The notes beneath the pieces were generated by a model, which made no database searches, was not told the origin of the DNA, and saw only the letters and a list, made by a program, of their open reading frames with translations. 64,000 nucleotides of DNA, taken from assembly GCA_019115125.1 (NCBI GenBank), contig DXEG01000011.1, positions 39,010-103,009 on the forward strand, in the 5' to 3' direction. Of the stretch, positions 18,067 to 26,153 are shown piece by piece. Position numbers and translations under genes: made by a program. Numbering within the stretch: the stretch's first letter is position 1; each line of letters opens with the position of its first letter. The stretch comes from Candidatus Blautia faecipullorum. GTDB taxonomy: Bacteria; Bacillota; Clostridia; Lachnospirales; Lachnospiraceae.

Positions 18067-18077
18067 CCCCCCCCCCC
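18067..18077 (-). repeat. Homopolymeric G11 tract in front of the diguanylate cyclase start
   Basis: Eleven consecutive C on the plus strand (G on the transcript), 7 bases before the TTG start codon and some 20 bases after the -10 box. No other Shine-Dalgarno sequence is present. Slipped-strand changes in length would alter the leader; alternatively the exact length may be a sequencing error. Confidence 0.85.
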
Positions 18078-18094
18078 GAATTTTTGCAGTTTTT

Positions 18095-18123
18095 ATTGTA
18101 CCATATGTTCTGTCTGTTTACAA
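18095..18123 (-). promoter_or_regulatory. Promoter of the diguanylate cyclase gene
   Basis: TTGTAA (18118-18123) and TACAAT (18095-18100) with a 17-base spacer on the minus strand. Predicted start of transcription is about 10 bases before the G tract, giving a leader of roughly 30 bases. Confidence 0.65.
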
Positions 18124-18181
18124 TAATTTCGAACTATTACAGTAGAGATTTCATAATTTAGATTTTCAGGCTTCCTGCGCC

Positions 18182-18694
18182 CTATTTAACGCTTCCGCTC
18201 TTAATTCTCTCACCTATATAACCGTCTACCTGGCTTTTGGGAATACCCAGAAGCATAGAAAGCTCTGTGTAAAGATTTTCCTCCGCGGCCTTCAGATATT
18301 TCTCATCTGTGGACGTGGCCTTTTTTCCTCTGGCAAGCCGGTCACGTTTCCGAAAACGGATGGTTTTGATCATCCGCAAAAGCTCCCTGCACTGACAGCT
18401 TCTGATACACTCCTTATAGGCTTCCTCCCGAAGCTTCTCATTCTCAATCCCCAGAACATCCATATCAGGGATTTCATCTATCAGCTCCTCCGCCTCCTCC
18501 TTGGTCAGCAGACGGCGCATCACCATTTTTTTATTATCCACCGGAGTAAAAATCGTCCCCTCCGTCTCACCGTTAGGGCGCAGAATATAGTACAGCCGGT
18601 CCTTAGGGATCCCCTCCATATCCATGGTGGTCACGCCCATCACCTGACAGATGCCGGTTTTTCCATATACAATATACTCTCCTGTTTCAAACAT
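18182..18694 (-). CDS. CarD/CdnL-type transcription regulator
   Basis: A 170-residue protein. The first 65 residues match the CarD/TRCF RNA-polymerase interaction domain (start MFETGEYIVYGKTGICQV), followed by a helical DNA-binding domain with a basic stretch RFRKRDRLARGKK. Proteins of this family bind the RNAP beta lobe and stabilise open complexes at many promoters. The ribosome binding site AGGA lies 9 bases before the ATG. Length is usual for the family. It stands alone between the cyclase gene and the RHH gene; no link to either is evident. Confidence 0.88.
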   Translation of the reverse strand: MFETGEYIVYGKTGICQVMGVTTMDMEGIPKDRLYYILRPNGETEGTIFTPVDNKKMVMRRLLTKEEAEELIDEIPDMDVLGIENEKLREEAYKECIRSCQCRELLRMIKTIRFRKRDRLARGKKATSTDEKYLKAAEENLYTELSMLLGIPKSQVDGYIGERIKSGSVK

Positions 18695-18828
18695 GCTTTC
18701 ACATCCTTTCCAAGCATTTCTCCCGCAGTCACAGGCCAGATTACCGGGGCGTACATTCCCCCTTCTCTACTGATGCTGCTCTCTTTCCATGTTGTTGATT
18801 AACATAATACTTTTTCCATCAAAGGAAA

Positions 18829-18862
18829 ACTCCCTGCCGGAGGATGATCCGAAACAGGGAGT
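18829..18862 (-). terminator. Possible terminator after the RHH gene
   Basis: Inverted repeat ACTCCCTG (18829-18836) / CAGGGAGT (18855-18862) with an 18-base loop. On the minus strand it is followed by a TTTTCC run; on the plus strand by CTTTCTCTT. The U tract is imperfect. The rest of the 18695-18958 spacer shows nothing recognisable. Confidence 0.5.
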
Positions 18863-18958
18863 CTTTCTCTTAACTATATTTTACCATTTTTTCAAAATTT
18901 TATCAAACAGATTCTTTTTATTCGCTCATTTTTGTGCAAAAACATAATATAGGCGCTC

Positions 18959-19150
18959 TTATATATTGTGCATTTTGTCCATGCCGGATTTTTTACGGTA
19001 TCTGACACACTCTGTCAGAAGATATTCAATCTGTCCGTTGATCGAACGGAAATCATCCTCCGCCCACTGGGCCAGTTCATTATACAGAGAGGCAGAAACT
19101 CTCAGGGGAATCTGCTTTTTCGCTTTTTCTTTTGCCTTCGGATCCGCCAT
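18959..19150 (-). CDS. Arc-like ribbon-helix-helix protein
   Basis: A 63-residue basic protein: a lysine-rich N-terminus, then QIPLRVSASLYNELAQWAED, the beta strand and first helix of an Arc/MetJ-type RHH fold, and a second helix with RSINGQIEYLLTE. RHH proteins bind DNA as dimers through the strand. AGAAGGAGG precedes the ATG. It lies 51 bases after the SPFH gene and was probably cotranscribed with it. It is a good candidate to bind the palindrome in the SPFH promoter, though that is inference. An antitoxin role is possible, but no toxin-like gene is adjacent. Confidence 0.75.
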   Translation of the reverse strand: MADPKAKEKAKKQIPLRVSASLYNELAQWAEDDFRSINGQIEYLLTECVRYRKKSGMDKMHNI

Positions 19151-19201
19151 TGCCCCGCCTCCTTCTATAATAAAATATTATGATACGCCCGATTTTCGGA
19201 T

Positions 19202-20221
19202 TTAATAGATGGAACCGCTGTTGACAACAGGCTGGGCGTCCTTACTGCCGCAAAGCACTACCAGCAGATTGCTTACCATAGATGCCTTCCGCTCCTCGTC
19301 CAGCTCCACGATCTGATTGTCGCCAAGCTGCTTCAGTGCCATCTCTACCATACCTACCGCGCCTTCCACGATCTTCTGCCGCGCGTCGATGACTGCCGCC
19401 GCCTGCTGCCTCTGAAGCATTGCGGAAGCGATCTCCGGTGCATAGGCAAGGTGGGTGATCCGCACGTCAAGAATCTCCAGTCCCGCGTCGAGAACCTTTT
19501 CCTGAAGCTCTGTCTGCATGATATCCGCGATCTCCTGACTGCTGCCGCGAAGGGTTTTTTCGTCGGATTCCTCATTCATGTCATAGGGATAATTCCGGGC
19601 GGCGTTTCTTGTGATCGCGTCGCACTGAATCGAGAGGAATTCTGTATAATCCTCTATGTTGAGAACCGCCTTGGTGGCGTTCTTCACCTTCCAGATCACA
19701 ATGGTTCCGATCTCCACCGGATTTCCCTGGGCGTCGTTGACCTTCTGTTTCTTATTATCCAGTGTGGCGGTTTTCAGAGAAACCTTTTTGGATGATCCGC
19801 TCTGTCCCATGTTCATATTGATGTTAATTGAACTGCTTTTTGAAGAGGCGGCGCTCTTCTCCGCCGGTTCCTGTTTCCTGACCGTGGGATTGATGGCCGT
19901 ACAGAAAGGATTCACCCAGTAAAAGCCCGCGTCATAAAGCGTTCCATAATAATTTCCGAACAAAGTAAGGACAAGAGCCTCATTGGGATGCAGAACCTTC
20001 AGACCGCAGAACATGATGATCCCTATACAGTTTAACGCGACTCCCACGATGATGGCAAGAGCCAGAACCAGGCCCGCCGCAGGGCCGTCCCAGCTCATAT
20101 AAAGGCTGCCCAGCACATAGACTGGTATTCCCAACAGGGTGATAATCAGAGATACGAACAGCATCGCCATGCCGGAAGCAGCTTTCAGGCGTTTCTCCTC
20201 CGTTATACTCACTTTTTCCAT
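19202..20221 (-). CDS. SPFH/band-7 domain membrane protein
   Basis: A 339-residue protein with two membrane helices near the N-terminus (about 14-37 and 48-74) and an SPFH/PHB domain (about 80-290) of the flotillin/HflC type, including VIWKVKNATKAVLNIEDYTEFLS and RITHLAYAPEIASAMLQRQQAAA. Such proteins form membrane microdomain scaffolds. The ATG at 20221 has AAGGAGGAG 7 bases upstream; the in-frame extension to 20305 covers the promoter and is rejected. It is followed by the RHH gene. The charged insert of about 50 residues before SPFH core strands (KSAASSKSSSINI) looks like a flexible loop. Confidence 0.88.
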   Translation of the reverse strand: MEKVSITEEKRLKAASGMAMLFVSLIITLLGIPVYVLGSLYMSWDGPAAGLVLALAIIVGVALNCIGIIMFCGLKVLHPNEALVLTLFGNYYGTLYDAGFYWVNPFCTAINPTVRKQEPAEKSAASSKSSSININMNMGQSGSSKKVSLKTATLDNKKQKVNDAQGNPVEIGTIVIWKVKNATKAVLNIEDYTEFLSIQCDAITRNAARNYPYDMNEESDEKTLRGSSQEIADIMQTELQEKVLDAGLEILDVRITHLAYAPEIASAMLQRQQAAAVIDARQKIVEGAVGMVEMALKQLGDNQIVELDEERKASMVSNLLVVLCGSKDAQPVVNSGSIY

Positions 20222-20255
20222 AGTCTTCTCCTCCTTGATATTCGTTGTTATGATT

Positions 20256-20305
20256 TGATATCGTTTTGATATCATTATAATACAACACAATATCATCCCT
20301 GTCAA
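20256..20305 (-). promoter_or_regulatory. SPFH-RHH promoter with palindromic operator
   Basis: TTGACA (20300-20305) and TATTAT (20277-20282) with a 17-base spacer. Immediately downstream lies TGATATC-N5-GATATCA (20256-20274), a perfect 7-bp inverted repeat placed over the expected transcription start. A repressor bound here would block initiation. The RHH protein encoded in the same unit is the nearest candidate. Confidence 0.7.
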
Positions 20306-20310
20306 GAGGT

Positions 20311-23139
20311 CTATGAAAACCTCTTTTTTCCAAGACGGATCTGCTCCATATATTCCGCCACCTCCGGGCCGGCCCCGTCAAAAAGATAGCTGCGGCTGCT
20401 CTGGCGGCGCTGCTCCCACTCCTGCTTTCCTGCTTTTTCCGCGTCCTGGATTTCTTTTTTTAACCCCGGGGCGGACAGCCTGTGAGCTCCCTGGCCCAGA
20501 ATGATCACCTGCTCCAGACCGTCGGAGGTAGCCACTGTCACCTGATACTGCCTTCCAAGCCTGTGAACGGTTTTCTCAATATACTGATCCGCCGTCTCCG
20601 CCTCCTTCGTATATACCACATAGATATTATGATAGGGAACCACCTCCTCCGCATGGCCCTCCACCTTATAGGCGTCGAACACAAGGATCAGGGTACACTT
20701 CCGGTAGCCCTGGTAATTGCTCAGAATATCCTTGAGCTTGTCGCAGGCCGCGTGGATGTTTTCCTCCGCCAGCTCCCGGAGCTCCTCCCAGGCAAAAATA
20801 ATATTGTATCCGTCCACCAGAAGATATTCCTCCTTTGAGGGTCTGCCCGGTCTGTAACGGCGGGTTTCTGAGGAGGCCTGCACCACCTTTTTCTGATAAG
20901 CGCCCCGGTCACGCTTCACCGGACCGAAGGTTCTCTCAAAGATTGCCTGCAGCTCCTGCTCGTCCTCATAGCTTCCGCTGTAGGAGAACCCGGAGCCGCT
21001 CTTTTTTCCTCTGTTCCGGGAGGGATTCCCGCTTTCTGTTTTTCCGTTTCCGGCTTCTTCGGACGGCTCAGGCAGCTCCTCATACCAGCTCTCCCCGCCG
21101 TCCCCGGACGGAACCGGCCCGCTGATCTCCATATGCATATAATCTTCCACCTGATCCCAGGGCACCACAAATCCGGCGCCATGAGCGCAGAACACAGAGC
21201 CCGTGGGATTTTCCAGATCCCGCTCGGAATCATAGCCGATGCTTTCTACGATCTCTTCCTGACTGCGGCAGGGGGCATAGCCCTTGAGACTGCAGAAAAG
21301 CCGACCCAGACCCCGGGTGTAGGAGACGACCTCCTTCTGATAATCCCGCATTTCCGCCACGGAGGCCGTTCCGCAGAGCACCGCCGTATCTCCGTCCATT
21401 TCCGGCGGCTGGAAGCTTCCCTGCATTTTCTGGATATCCGACATCGCCCTTCCAAGCATTTCCGCCGGGAGCTCCAGACGGAATTCATAATATGGCTCCA
21501 GAAGGATGCTTTTCGCCTTTTTTAACCCCTGACGCACGGCCCGGTAGGTAGCCTGACGGAAGTCGCCGCCCTCTGTATGCTTGGTATGGGCTCTCCCCGT
21601 CAGAAGGGTGATCTGGACGTCTGTCAGCGCGGACCCCGTCAGAACACCTCTGTGTTCCTTTTCCTCCAGGTGAGTGAGGATCAACCGCTGCCAGTTTCTG
21701 GCCAGAACATCCTCGCTGCAGGCTGTAAAATACTGGCAGCCTGTTCCCGGCTCCCCGGGCTCCAGCAATAGATAAACCTCCGCGTAATGACGAAGGGGTT
21801 CGAAATGACCCGCGCCGATCACCGGAGCGGCAATGGTTTCTTTATAGACGATACTGCCCGCTCCAAATTCCACCGCCACATGAAACCTTTCCCATATCTG
21901 CCGTTTCAGGATTTCGATCTGTACCTCTCCCATGAGCTGCGCATGGATCTCCCCAAGAGCGTCGTCCCAGCAGATATGCAGCTCCGGATCCTCCTCCTCA
22001 AGCTGCTTCAACTTCCGAAGCATCTGATGCGCGTCGCAGTCCGCCGGAAGCTGTATCTGGTAATTCAGCACAGTCTCCAGCACAGGCATTTCGGAATCCC
22101 TTTCTATTCCCAGCCCCTGTCCGGGATAAGTCCTGGTAAGTCCGGTCACAGCGCAGACAGTCCCAGCCTTTGCTTCCGGAAGGAGCTCGAAGCTTCCCCC
22201 GGAATACAGCCGGATCTGATCCGCCTTCTCCTCCCAGTCCTCCTCCTGCTTTTTCCGCCCCGGAAGATACTGTTCCTGTTTGCCGGAGCTATTCGAAAGC
22301 AGGGTTTTTACTTTCAGACTCCCGCCTGTGATCTTCATGTAAGTCAGACGGTTTCCCTGGGCGTCCCTGGCGATCTTAAAAACCTTCGCCCCGAATTCCG
22401 CGGGATAGCTTTTTTCCCGGGTATAATCCTCAAAGCCCCTGAGAAATTCCTCCACTCCCTGCATTTTCAGAGCCGACCCAAAATAACAGGGGAAAACTCT
22501 CCGTTCTCTGACGAGCTCCGTTACGGCCTCCTGATCCAGCTCCCCTGTTTCCAGATAAGCTTCCATAAGCTTCTCATCGCAGAGAGCAATGTTTTCCTTC
22601 CACTCCTCCTGGCTGGTATCCACACTGAAGTCCACGCAGTTTTCGTCCAGTCTCTTTTTCAGCTCCTCCAGAAGCTTCTCCCGGTCGGTTCCCTGCTGAT
22701 CCATTTTGTTGACAAAAAGAAACACCGGGATCTGGTATCTCTCCAGCAGCTTCCACAAGGTCATGGTATGGCTCTGCACGCCGTCCATACCGCTGATCAC
22801 CAGAACCGCGTAATCCAATACCTGCAGCGTACGCTCCATTTCCGCTGAAAAATCCACATGCCCCGGCGTATCCAGAAGGGTGATCTCCATACCCTCTGTC
22901 CGCAGCACCGCCTGCTTGGAAAAAATGGTGATCCCCCGCTCCTTTTCCAGTTCATAGGTGTCCAGAAAGGCGTTGCCGTGATCCACCCGTCCCAGCTTAC
23001 GTATCTCTCCGCATAAATACAAGAGCCCTTCGGAAAGCGTCGTCTTTCCCGCGTCCACATGGGCCAGAATACCCGCGCATATATGCTTCTTATTTGTTTT
23101 TTCTGATTTTATCTCTCTTTTTTCAGACGTATTTCCCAT
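20311..23139 (-). CDS. Ribosome-protection/EF-G-like GTPase fused to YacP/Rae1-like NYN nuclease domain
   Basis: A 942-residue protein. Residues 1 to about 680 follow TetM/EF-G: AHVDAGKTTLSE (G1), DTPGHVDFSAEMER (G3), NKMD (G4), then domains II-V. A low-complexity linker (about 690-765) joins a C-terminal NYN domain (770-942) of the YacP/Rae1 type with acidic residues Asp776 (VDGYN), Asp822 (VFD), Asp851 (TADQ) and Asp873 (TSD), and the GAHRLSAPGL motif. Rae1 of Bacillus cuts mRNA in the ribosomal A site, where TetM-like GTPases also bind. The ATG at 23139 has AGGGG 7 bases upstream; the extension to 23181 is rejected. Tetracycline resistance should not be assumed. Confidence 0.88.
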   Translation of the reverse strand: MGNTSEKREIKSEKTNKKHICAGILAHVDAGKTTLSEGLLYLCGEIRKLGRVDHGNAFLDTYELEKERGITIFSKQAVLRTEGMEITLLDTPGHVDFSAEMERTLQVLDYAVLVISGMDGVQSHTMTLWKLLERYQIPVFLFVNKMDQQGTDREKLLEELKKRLDENCVDFSVDTSQEEWKENIALCDEKLMEAYLETGELDQEAVTELVRERRVFPCYFGSALKMQGVEEFLRGFEDYTREKSYPAEFGAKVFKIARDAQGNRLTYMKITGGSLKVKTLLSNSSGKQEQYLPGRKKQEEDWEEKADQIRLYSGGSFELLPEAKAGTVCAVTGLTRTYPGQGLGIERDSEMPVLETVLNYQIQLPADCDAHQMLRKLKQLEEEDPELHICWDDALGEIHAQLMGEVQIEILKRQIWERFHVAVEFGAGSIVYKETIAAPVIGAGHFEPLRHYAEVYLLLEPGEPGTGCQYFTACSEDVLARNWQRLILTHLEEKEHRGVLTGSALTDVQITLLTGRAHTKHTEGGDFRQATYRAVRQGLKKAKSILLEPYYEFRLELPAEMLGRAMSDIQKMQGSFQPPEMDGDTAVLCGTASVAEMRDYQKEVVSYTRGLGRLFCSLKGYAPCRSQEEIVESIGYDSERDLENPTGSVFCAHGAGFVVPWDQVEDYMHMEISGPVPSGDGGESWYEELPEPSEEAGNGKTESGNPSRNRGKKSGSGFSYSGSYEDEQELQAIFERTFGPVKRDRGAYQKKVVQASSETRRYRPGRPSKEEYLLVDGYNIIFAWEELRELAEENIHAACDKLKDILSNYQGYRKCTLILVFDAYKVEGHAEEVVPYHNIYVVYTKEAETADQYIEKTVHRLGRQYQVTVATSDGLEQVIILGQGAHRLSAPGLKKEIQDAEKAGKQEWEQRRQSSRSYLFDGAGPEVAEYMEQIRLGKKRFS

Positions 23140-23212
23140 GAAAATACCCCTTTCTGTGCTTTGTGATCTGATGATTATCATAGCACAGAAAGGGGTGGAA
23201 GTCGATAAAAGA

Positions 23213-23242
23213 AAAGGATCCTCACTCCCGCGGGGATCCTTT
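23213..23242 (-). terminator. Terminator overlapping the end of the response regulator gene
   Basis: Arms AAAGGATCC (23234-23242) and GGATCCTTT (23213-23221) on the minus strand, then TTCTTTT. The stem includes the last codons and the TGA of the response regulator gene, so the hairpin is part coding. Confidence 0.8.
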
Positions 23243-23983
23243 CATATGGTTCCGGTATTCATTTGCGGACATGCCTGTCTGTTTTTTGAAGACACGGGAA
23301 AAATGCGCAATATCCTGAAAGCCCACTGCTTCCGCAATGTCGCTGATACGCAGGGCGGGGTCTTTCAGCTTTTCTTTCGCCTGCTGGATCCGCACGGAAC
23401 CCAGGATCTCCGAGAAATTCTGTCCGGTATGCTTGTTTAAAAGCTTGCTCAGATGCCACTGGCTGACATAAATTTTTTCCGCCAGCTCTCCCAATGTGAT
23501 CTTTTCCGCGTAATGCTCCTGTATATAAGCCAGAGCGTTGTTTACGATAAAGCTGCCGGCCGCCGCTTCCTTTTCATCGGGTACTCCTGCAATCTTTTTC
23601 TTTTTCAGGTTCGCCACCATGGTCTCTACCGCTTCGATCAGCTCCTCCTCCCGGGAGGGCTTCAGCATAAACCGCGTCACGCCCAGATTCAGCGCTTCCC
23701 TTGCGTAATCAAAATTCCGATACCCGGTGAGGATCGAAATCTCCATATCCTCAAACTCTGATTTTAACCCGGCCACCATCTTCAGACCGTCTCTTCCCGG
23801 CATGGCAATGTCGGAAATTACAATATTGGGCCGCTCCTGCCGGATGATCCTGGCTCCCTCTATTCCGTCCAGGGCTGTGGCGACTACCCGGCAGTCCCAT
23901 TTTTCCCACGGAAGAATCTTCGTCAGGCCCTCCACAATAATCGGCTCATCATCGATAATCACCACTTTATACACTGTTTTCAC
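23222..23983 (-). CDS. AraC-type response regulator (YesN-like)
   Basis: About 253 residues: a receiver domain (1-120) with the phosphoacceptor Asp in VISDIAMPG, and two AraC helix-turn-helix motifs at the C-terminus (about 150-250; VSQWHLSKLLNKHTGQNF and ISDIAEAVGFQDIAHFSRVF). It is the partner of the histidine kinase at 27686-29452 and probably activates the sugar ABC operon between them. I start it at GTG 23983 (VKTVYKVVIIDDEP); the in-frame extension up to 24136 enters the inverted repeat and has no receiver-domain homology. The ribosome binding site is weak. Confidence 0.85.
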   Translation of the reverse strand: MKTVYKVVIIDDEPIIVEGLTKILPWEKWDCRVVATALDGIEGARIIRQERPNIVISDIAMPGRDGLKMVAGLKSEFEDMEISILTGYRNFDYAREALNLGVTRFMLKPSREEELIEAVETMVANLKKKKIAGVPDEKEAAAGSFIVNNALAYIQEHYAEKITLGELAEKIYVSQWHLSKLLNKHTGQNFSEILGSVRIQQAKEKLKDPALRISDIAEAVGFQDIAHFSRVFKKQTGMSANEYRNHMKGSPRE

Positions 23984-24088
23984 ACTCTTTTCGTTTTCAT
24001 TTTTCCCGCGCGGCTTTATCAGCGCGAAGCTTTTCCCTATCTTATATACACTATAGTCAAACCCATTTTCATTTTCAAGATGATTTTC

Positions 24089-24175
24089 GTAACAGTTCAG
24101 CCATACAGATGTCCGCTCGCAAAAACATGCAAGCATGTTTTATGCTTCCCGACCACTGTATGGCTGAACTGTTAC
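24089..24175. repeat. Perfect 20-bp inverted repeat element, copy 1
   Basis: Arms at 24089-24108 and 24156-24175 are exact reverse complements (core GTTCAGCCATACAG / CTGTATGGCTGAAC). Inside lies a second stem AAACATGC/GCATGTTT (about 24123-24140). The whole can fold into a cruciform. A related, more degenerate copy is at 45307-45375. It fills most of the spacer between the permease and response regulator genes and may be a mobile intergenic repeat or terminator. Confidence 0.85.
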
Positions 24176-24190
24176 TGATTTTCCGGTACG

Positions 24191-25054
24191 CTATCCCTTC
24201 AGCGCGCCCGCCGTCATTCCCTTAATGATATATTTCTGCAGGAAAATGTAGACAATAATGACCGGGATCACCACCAGCGCCACCGACGCAGCCATCAGCC
24301 CGTAGTTGGTGCCCTCCATGGCCGTCAGTTCCTTCAGCAGACGGGTGATCGCCCAGTGGGGCTGCAGACGCAGCGTAAACATCTGCGTAAACAGATCGTT
24401 ATAGCTCCACAGGAACGAAAAGACAGCTACCGTGGCAAAGGAAGGCTTTGTCAGCGGAACCACCACTTTTATAAAAATCTGGTATGCGTTGCAGCCCTCC
24501 AGAAAAGCCGCTTCCTCCAGTTCCAGAGGCAGGCTTTTGATGTACCCGGTCAGCACTACAATGGCAAAGGAAAGATTTCCCGCCACCTGGGGCAGAATAG
24601 TCGCCAGCATGGATTTCCACAGCTCTCTCTGATTTAATATGCCCCAGCTCTGCAGCATCCGCAGCACCGGAATGATCGTGGAAAACACTGGAAACATCAT
24701 TCCGGCAATGATCATAGACATCAAAACTCCCCGCAGCTTAAATTGATACCGCACCAGCGCAAAAGCCGCCATACCCGCCAGCAGAACCACGACCGCCGCC
24801 ACCGAGGCAGAAATGATCAGACTGTTTCGATAAGCTCCGAAAATATTGACCCGCTTAAAGGCCGTGCGGAAATTCGCCGTGGTAAACAGATCGCCCAGCG
24901 GCAGGGCAAAGGAATTGGAAAGGATCTCGCCCTTATTTTTAAAAGCGTTGATAATGATCCAGAAGATCGGATAAATAGTCGTGGCAGCCCATAAGATCAG
25001 GCAGGCGTAAATGACGCACATACCTGGGGAAAACTTATGCAATTTCTTTTTCAT
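24191..25054 (-). CDS. Sugar ABC transporter permease, MalG type
   Basis: A 287-residue inner membrane protein with six predicted helices and the EAA loop LEEAAFLEGCNAYQIFIKVV, which contacts the ATPase. It belongs to the carbohydrate uptake transporter-1 (MalG/UgpE-like) family. It follows the MalF-type gene by 13 bases and, with the binding protein at 26154-27467, completes the membrane part of an oligosaccharide importer. No ATPase gene is in the locus, so a shared MsmK/UgpC-type ATPase encoded elsewhere must energise it. Confidence 0.92.
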   Translation of the reverse strand: MKKKLHKFSPGMCVIYACLILWAATTIYPIFWIIINAFKNKGEILSNSFALPLGDLFTTANFRTAFKRVNIFGAYRNSLIISASVAAVVVLLAGMAAFALVRYQFKLRGVLMSMIIAGMMFPVFSTIIPVLRMLQSWGILNQRELWKSMLATILPQVAGNLSFAIVVLTGYIKSLPLELEEAAFLEGCNAYQIFIKVVVPLTKPSFATVAVFSFLWSYNDLFTQMFTLRLQPHWAITRLLKELTAMEGTNYGLMAASVALVVIPVIIVYIFLQKYIIKGMTAGALKG

Positions 25055-25067
25055 AGGCTCCCTCCCT

Positions 25068-25955
25068 CTAATACTCTTTTTCCCTGAAGATCCGGTTCAC
25101 CGTCTTTGACATCACAACGCCCAGCACTACGATAAATACGGCGATCGTCGCCCCGTAATCCACGTTTCGTGTTTCCATGGTCTGATAATACATATAGGTT
25201 CCGGTAAGGAACGTCTTATCGAGAGGCATCCCCTTCGGAAACATAACCCACGGAAGGTCGAATACCTTCAGCGCACCAGTTACCGCCAGCACCACACAGG
25301 TGCAGATCACATTGCGCAGAAGCGGAAGGGTGATATAGCGTACTCTCTGCCAGCGGGTAGCCCCGTCGATGGCCGCCACCTCGTACAGCTCCTGTGAAAT
25401 ATTGTTCAGCCCCGTCACCAGGATCACAAAATAGAAGCCCACATACTGCCAGACAACCGGCAGCATCATGGTAAACAGCGCGTGACCTGTATCCTTCCAG
25501 TCTGTCAGTGTTTCCTTTCCCAGCATCTCCAGAAGCTGATTGATCATCCCCTTGTCATACAGAAAGATCAGATTAAACATCAGACCTAGCGCCGTAGCGG
25601 AGATCACGATGGGAAAAAAGTATACCGTTCTAAAAAACTTAGCCCCATGACTGATGTTATCCACCATTACCGCTAATATTACCGCGATTCCCACCTGAAA
25701 GACGATGGTTACAAGCGTCATGATCAGAGTGTTTTTCAGGGAAGTCCAGATTGTTTTATCTGTAAGCAGCGTCTGATAATTCAGATACCACGGTTCATTC
25801 CACCCTTTTGCCGCCTGTCCCATGCCCGCGATCTTCTGGAAGCTGTTCAGGACATTCATGAAAAACGGATACCAGAGAAATACGATCATAAAGGCAAAGG
25901 CAGGGATCAGGAAGAAAAACAGCGGTTTTTTGTTCTTATATATATTCGCTCCCAT
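25068..25955 (-). CDS. Sugar ABC transporter permease, MalF type
   Basis: A 295-residue protein with six predicted membrane helices and the EAA loop YEVAAIDGATRWQRVRYITL. MalF/UgpA/LacF-like family. It forms the heterodimeric channel with the MalG-type protein encoded next. A 32-base stem-loop (26082-26113) lies between the binding-protein gene and this one. The ribosome binding site AGGAGG is 4 bases before ATG 25955. Confidence 0.92.
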   Translation of the reverse strand: MGANIYKNKKPLFFFLIPAFAFMIVFLWYPFFMNVLNSFQKIAGMGQAAKGWNEPWYLNYQTLLTDKTIWTSLKNTLIMTLVTIVFQVGIAVILAVMVDNISHGAKFFRTVYFFPIVISATALGLMFNLIFLYDKGMINQLLEMLGKETLTDWKDTGHALFTMMLPVVWQYVGFYFVILVTGLNNISQELYEVAAIDGATRWQRVRYITLPLLRNVICTCVVLAVTGALKVFDLPWVMFPKGMPLDKTFLTGTYMYYQTMETRNVDYGATIAVFIVVLGVVMSKTVNRIFREKEY

Positions 25956-26081
25956 ATCTGCCTCCTGTTTCTATATCATGTGTTCTTCCGCCGCAGCGCG
26001 ATTCCTGGCGGAACGTTTATGATCATAGCAAACTCTTTTGCTCATTGATTCAGCAAAGCACTTCCTATGATACTAGAAGAA

Positions 26082-26113
26082 CGCCGGAGACGGCATGTGC
26101 TCCGCCTCCGGCG
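26082..26113 (-). promoter_or_regulatory. Intercistronic stem-loop after the binding-protein gene
   Basis: CGCCGGAG (26106-26113) pairs with CTCCGGCG (26082-26089), followed by TTCTTCTAG on the minus strand. Its place between a binding protein and the permeases suits partial termination or 3'-end protection that raises binding-protein levels above the permeases. Confidence 0.55.
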
Positions 26114-26153
26114 CGATGATCAGAATACCGCCTGTATTCTCAGATGTTCTTAT

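Noticed and set aside
20311-23139. Calling the GTPase a tetracycline-resistance determinant
   Set aside because: Similarity to TetM-type proteins is clear, but the fused NYN nuclease domain and chromosomal setting give no support for a resistance function.
23984-24136. Longer start for the response regulator
   Set aside because: The extension runs into the 24089-24175 inverted repeat and adds nothing like a receiver domain.
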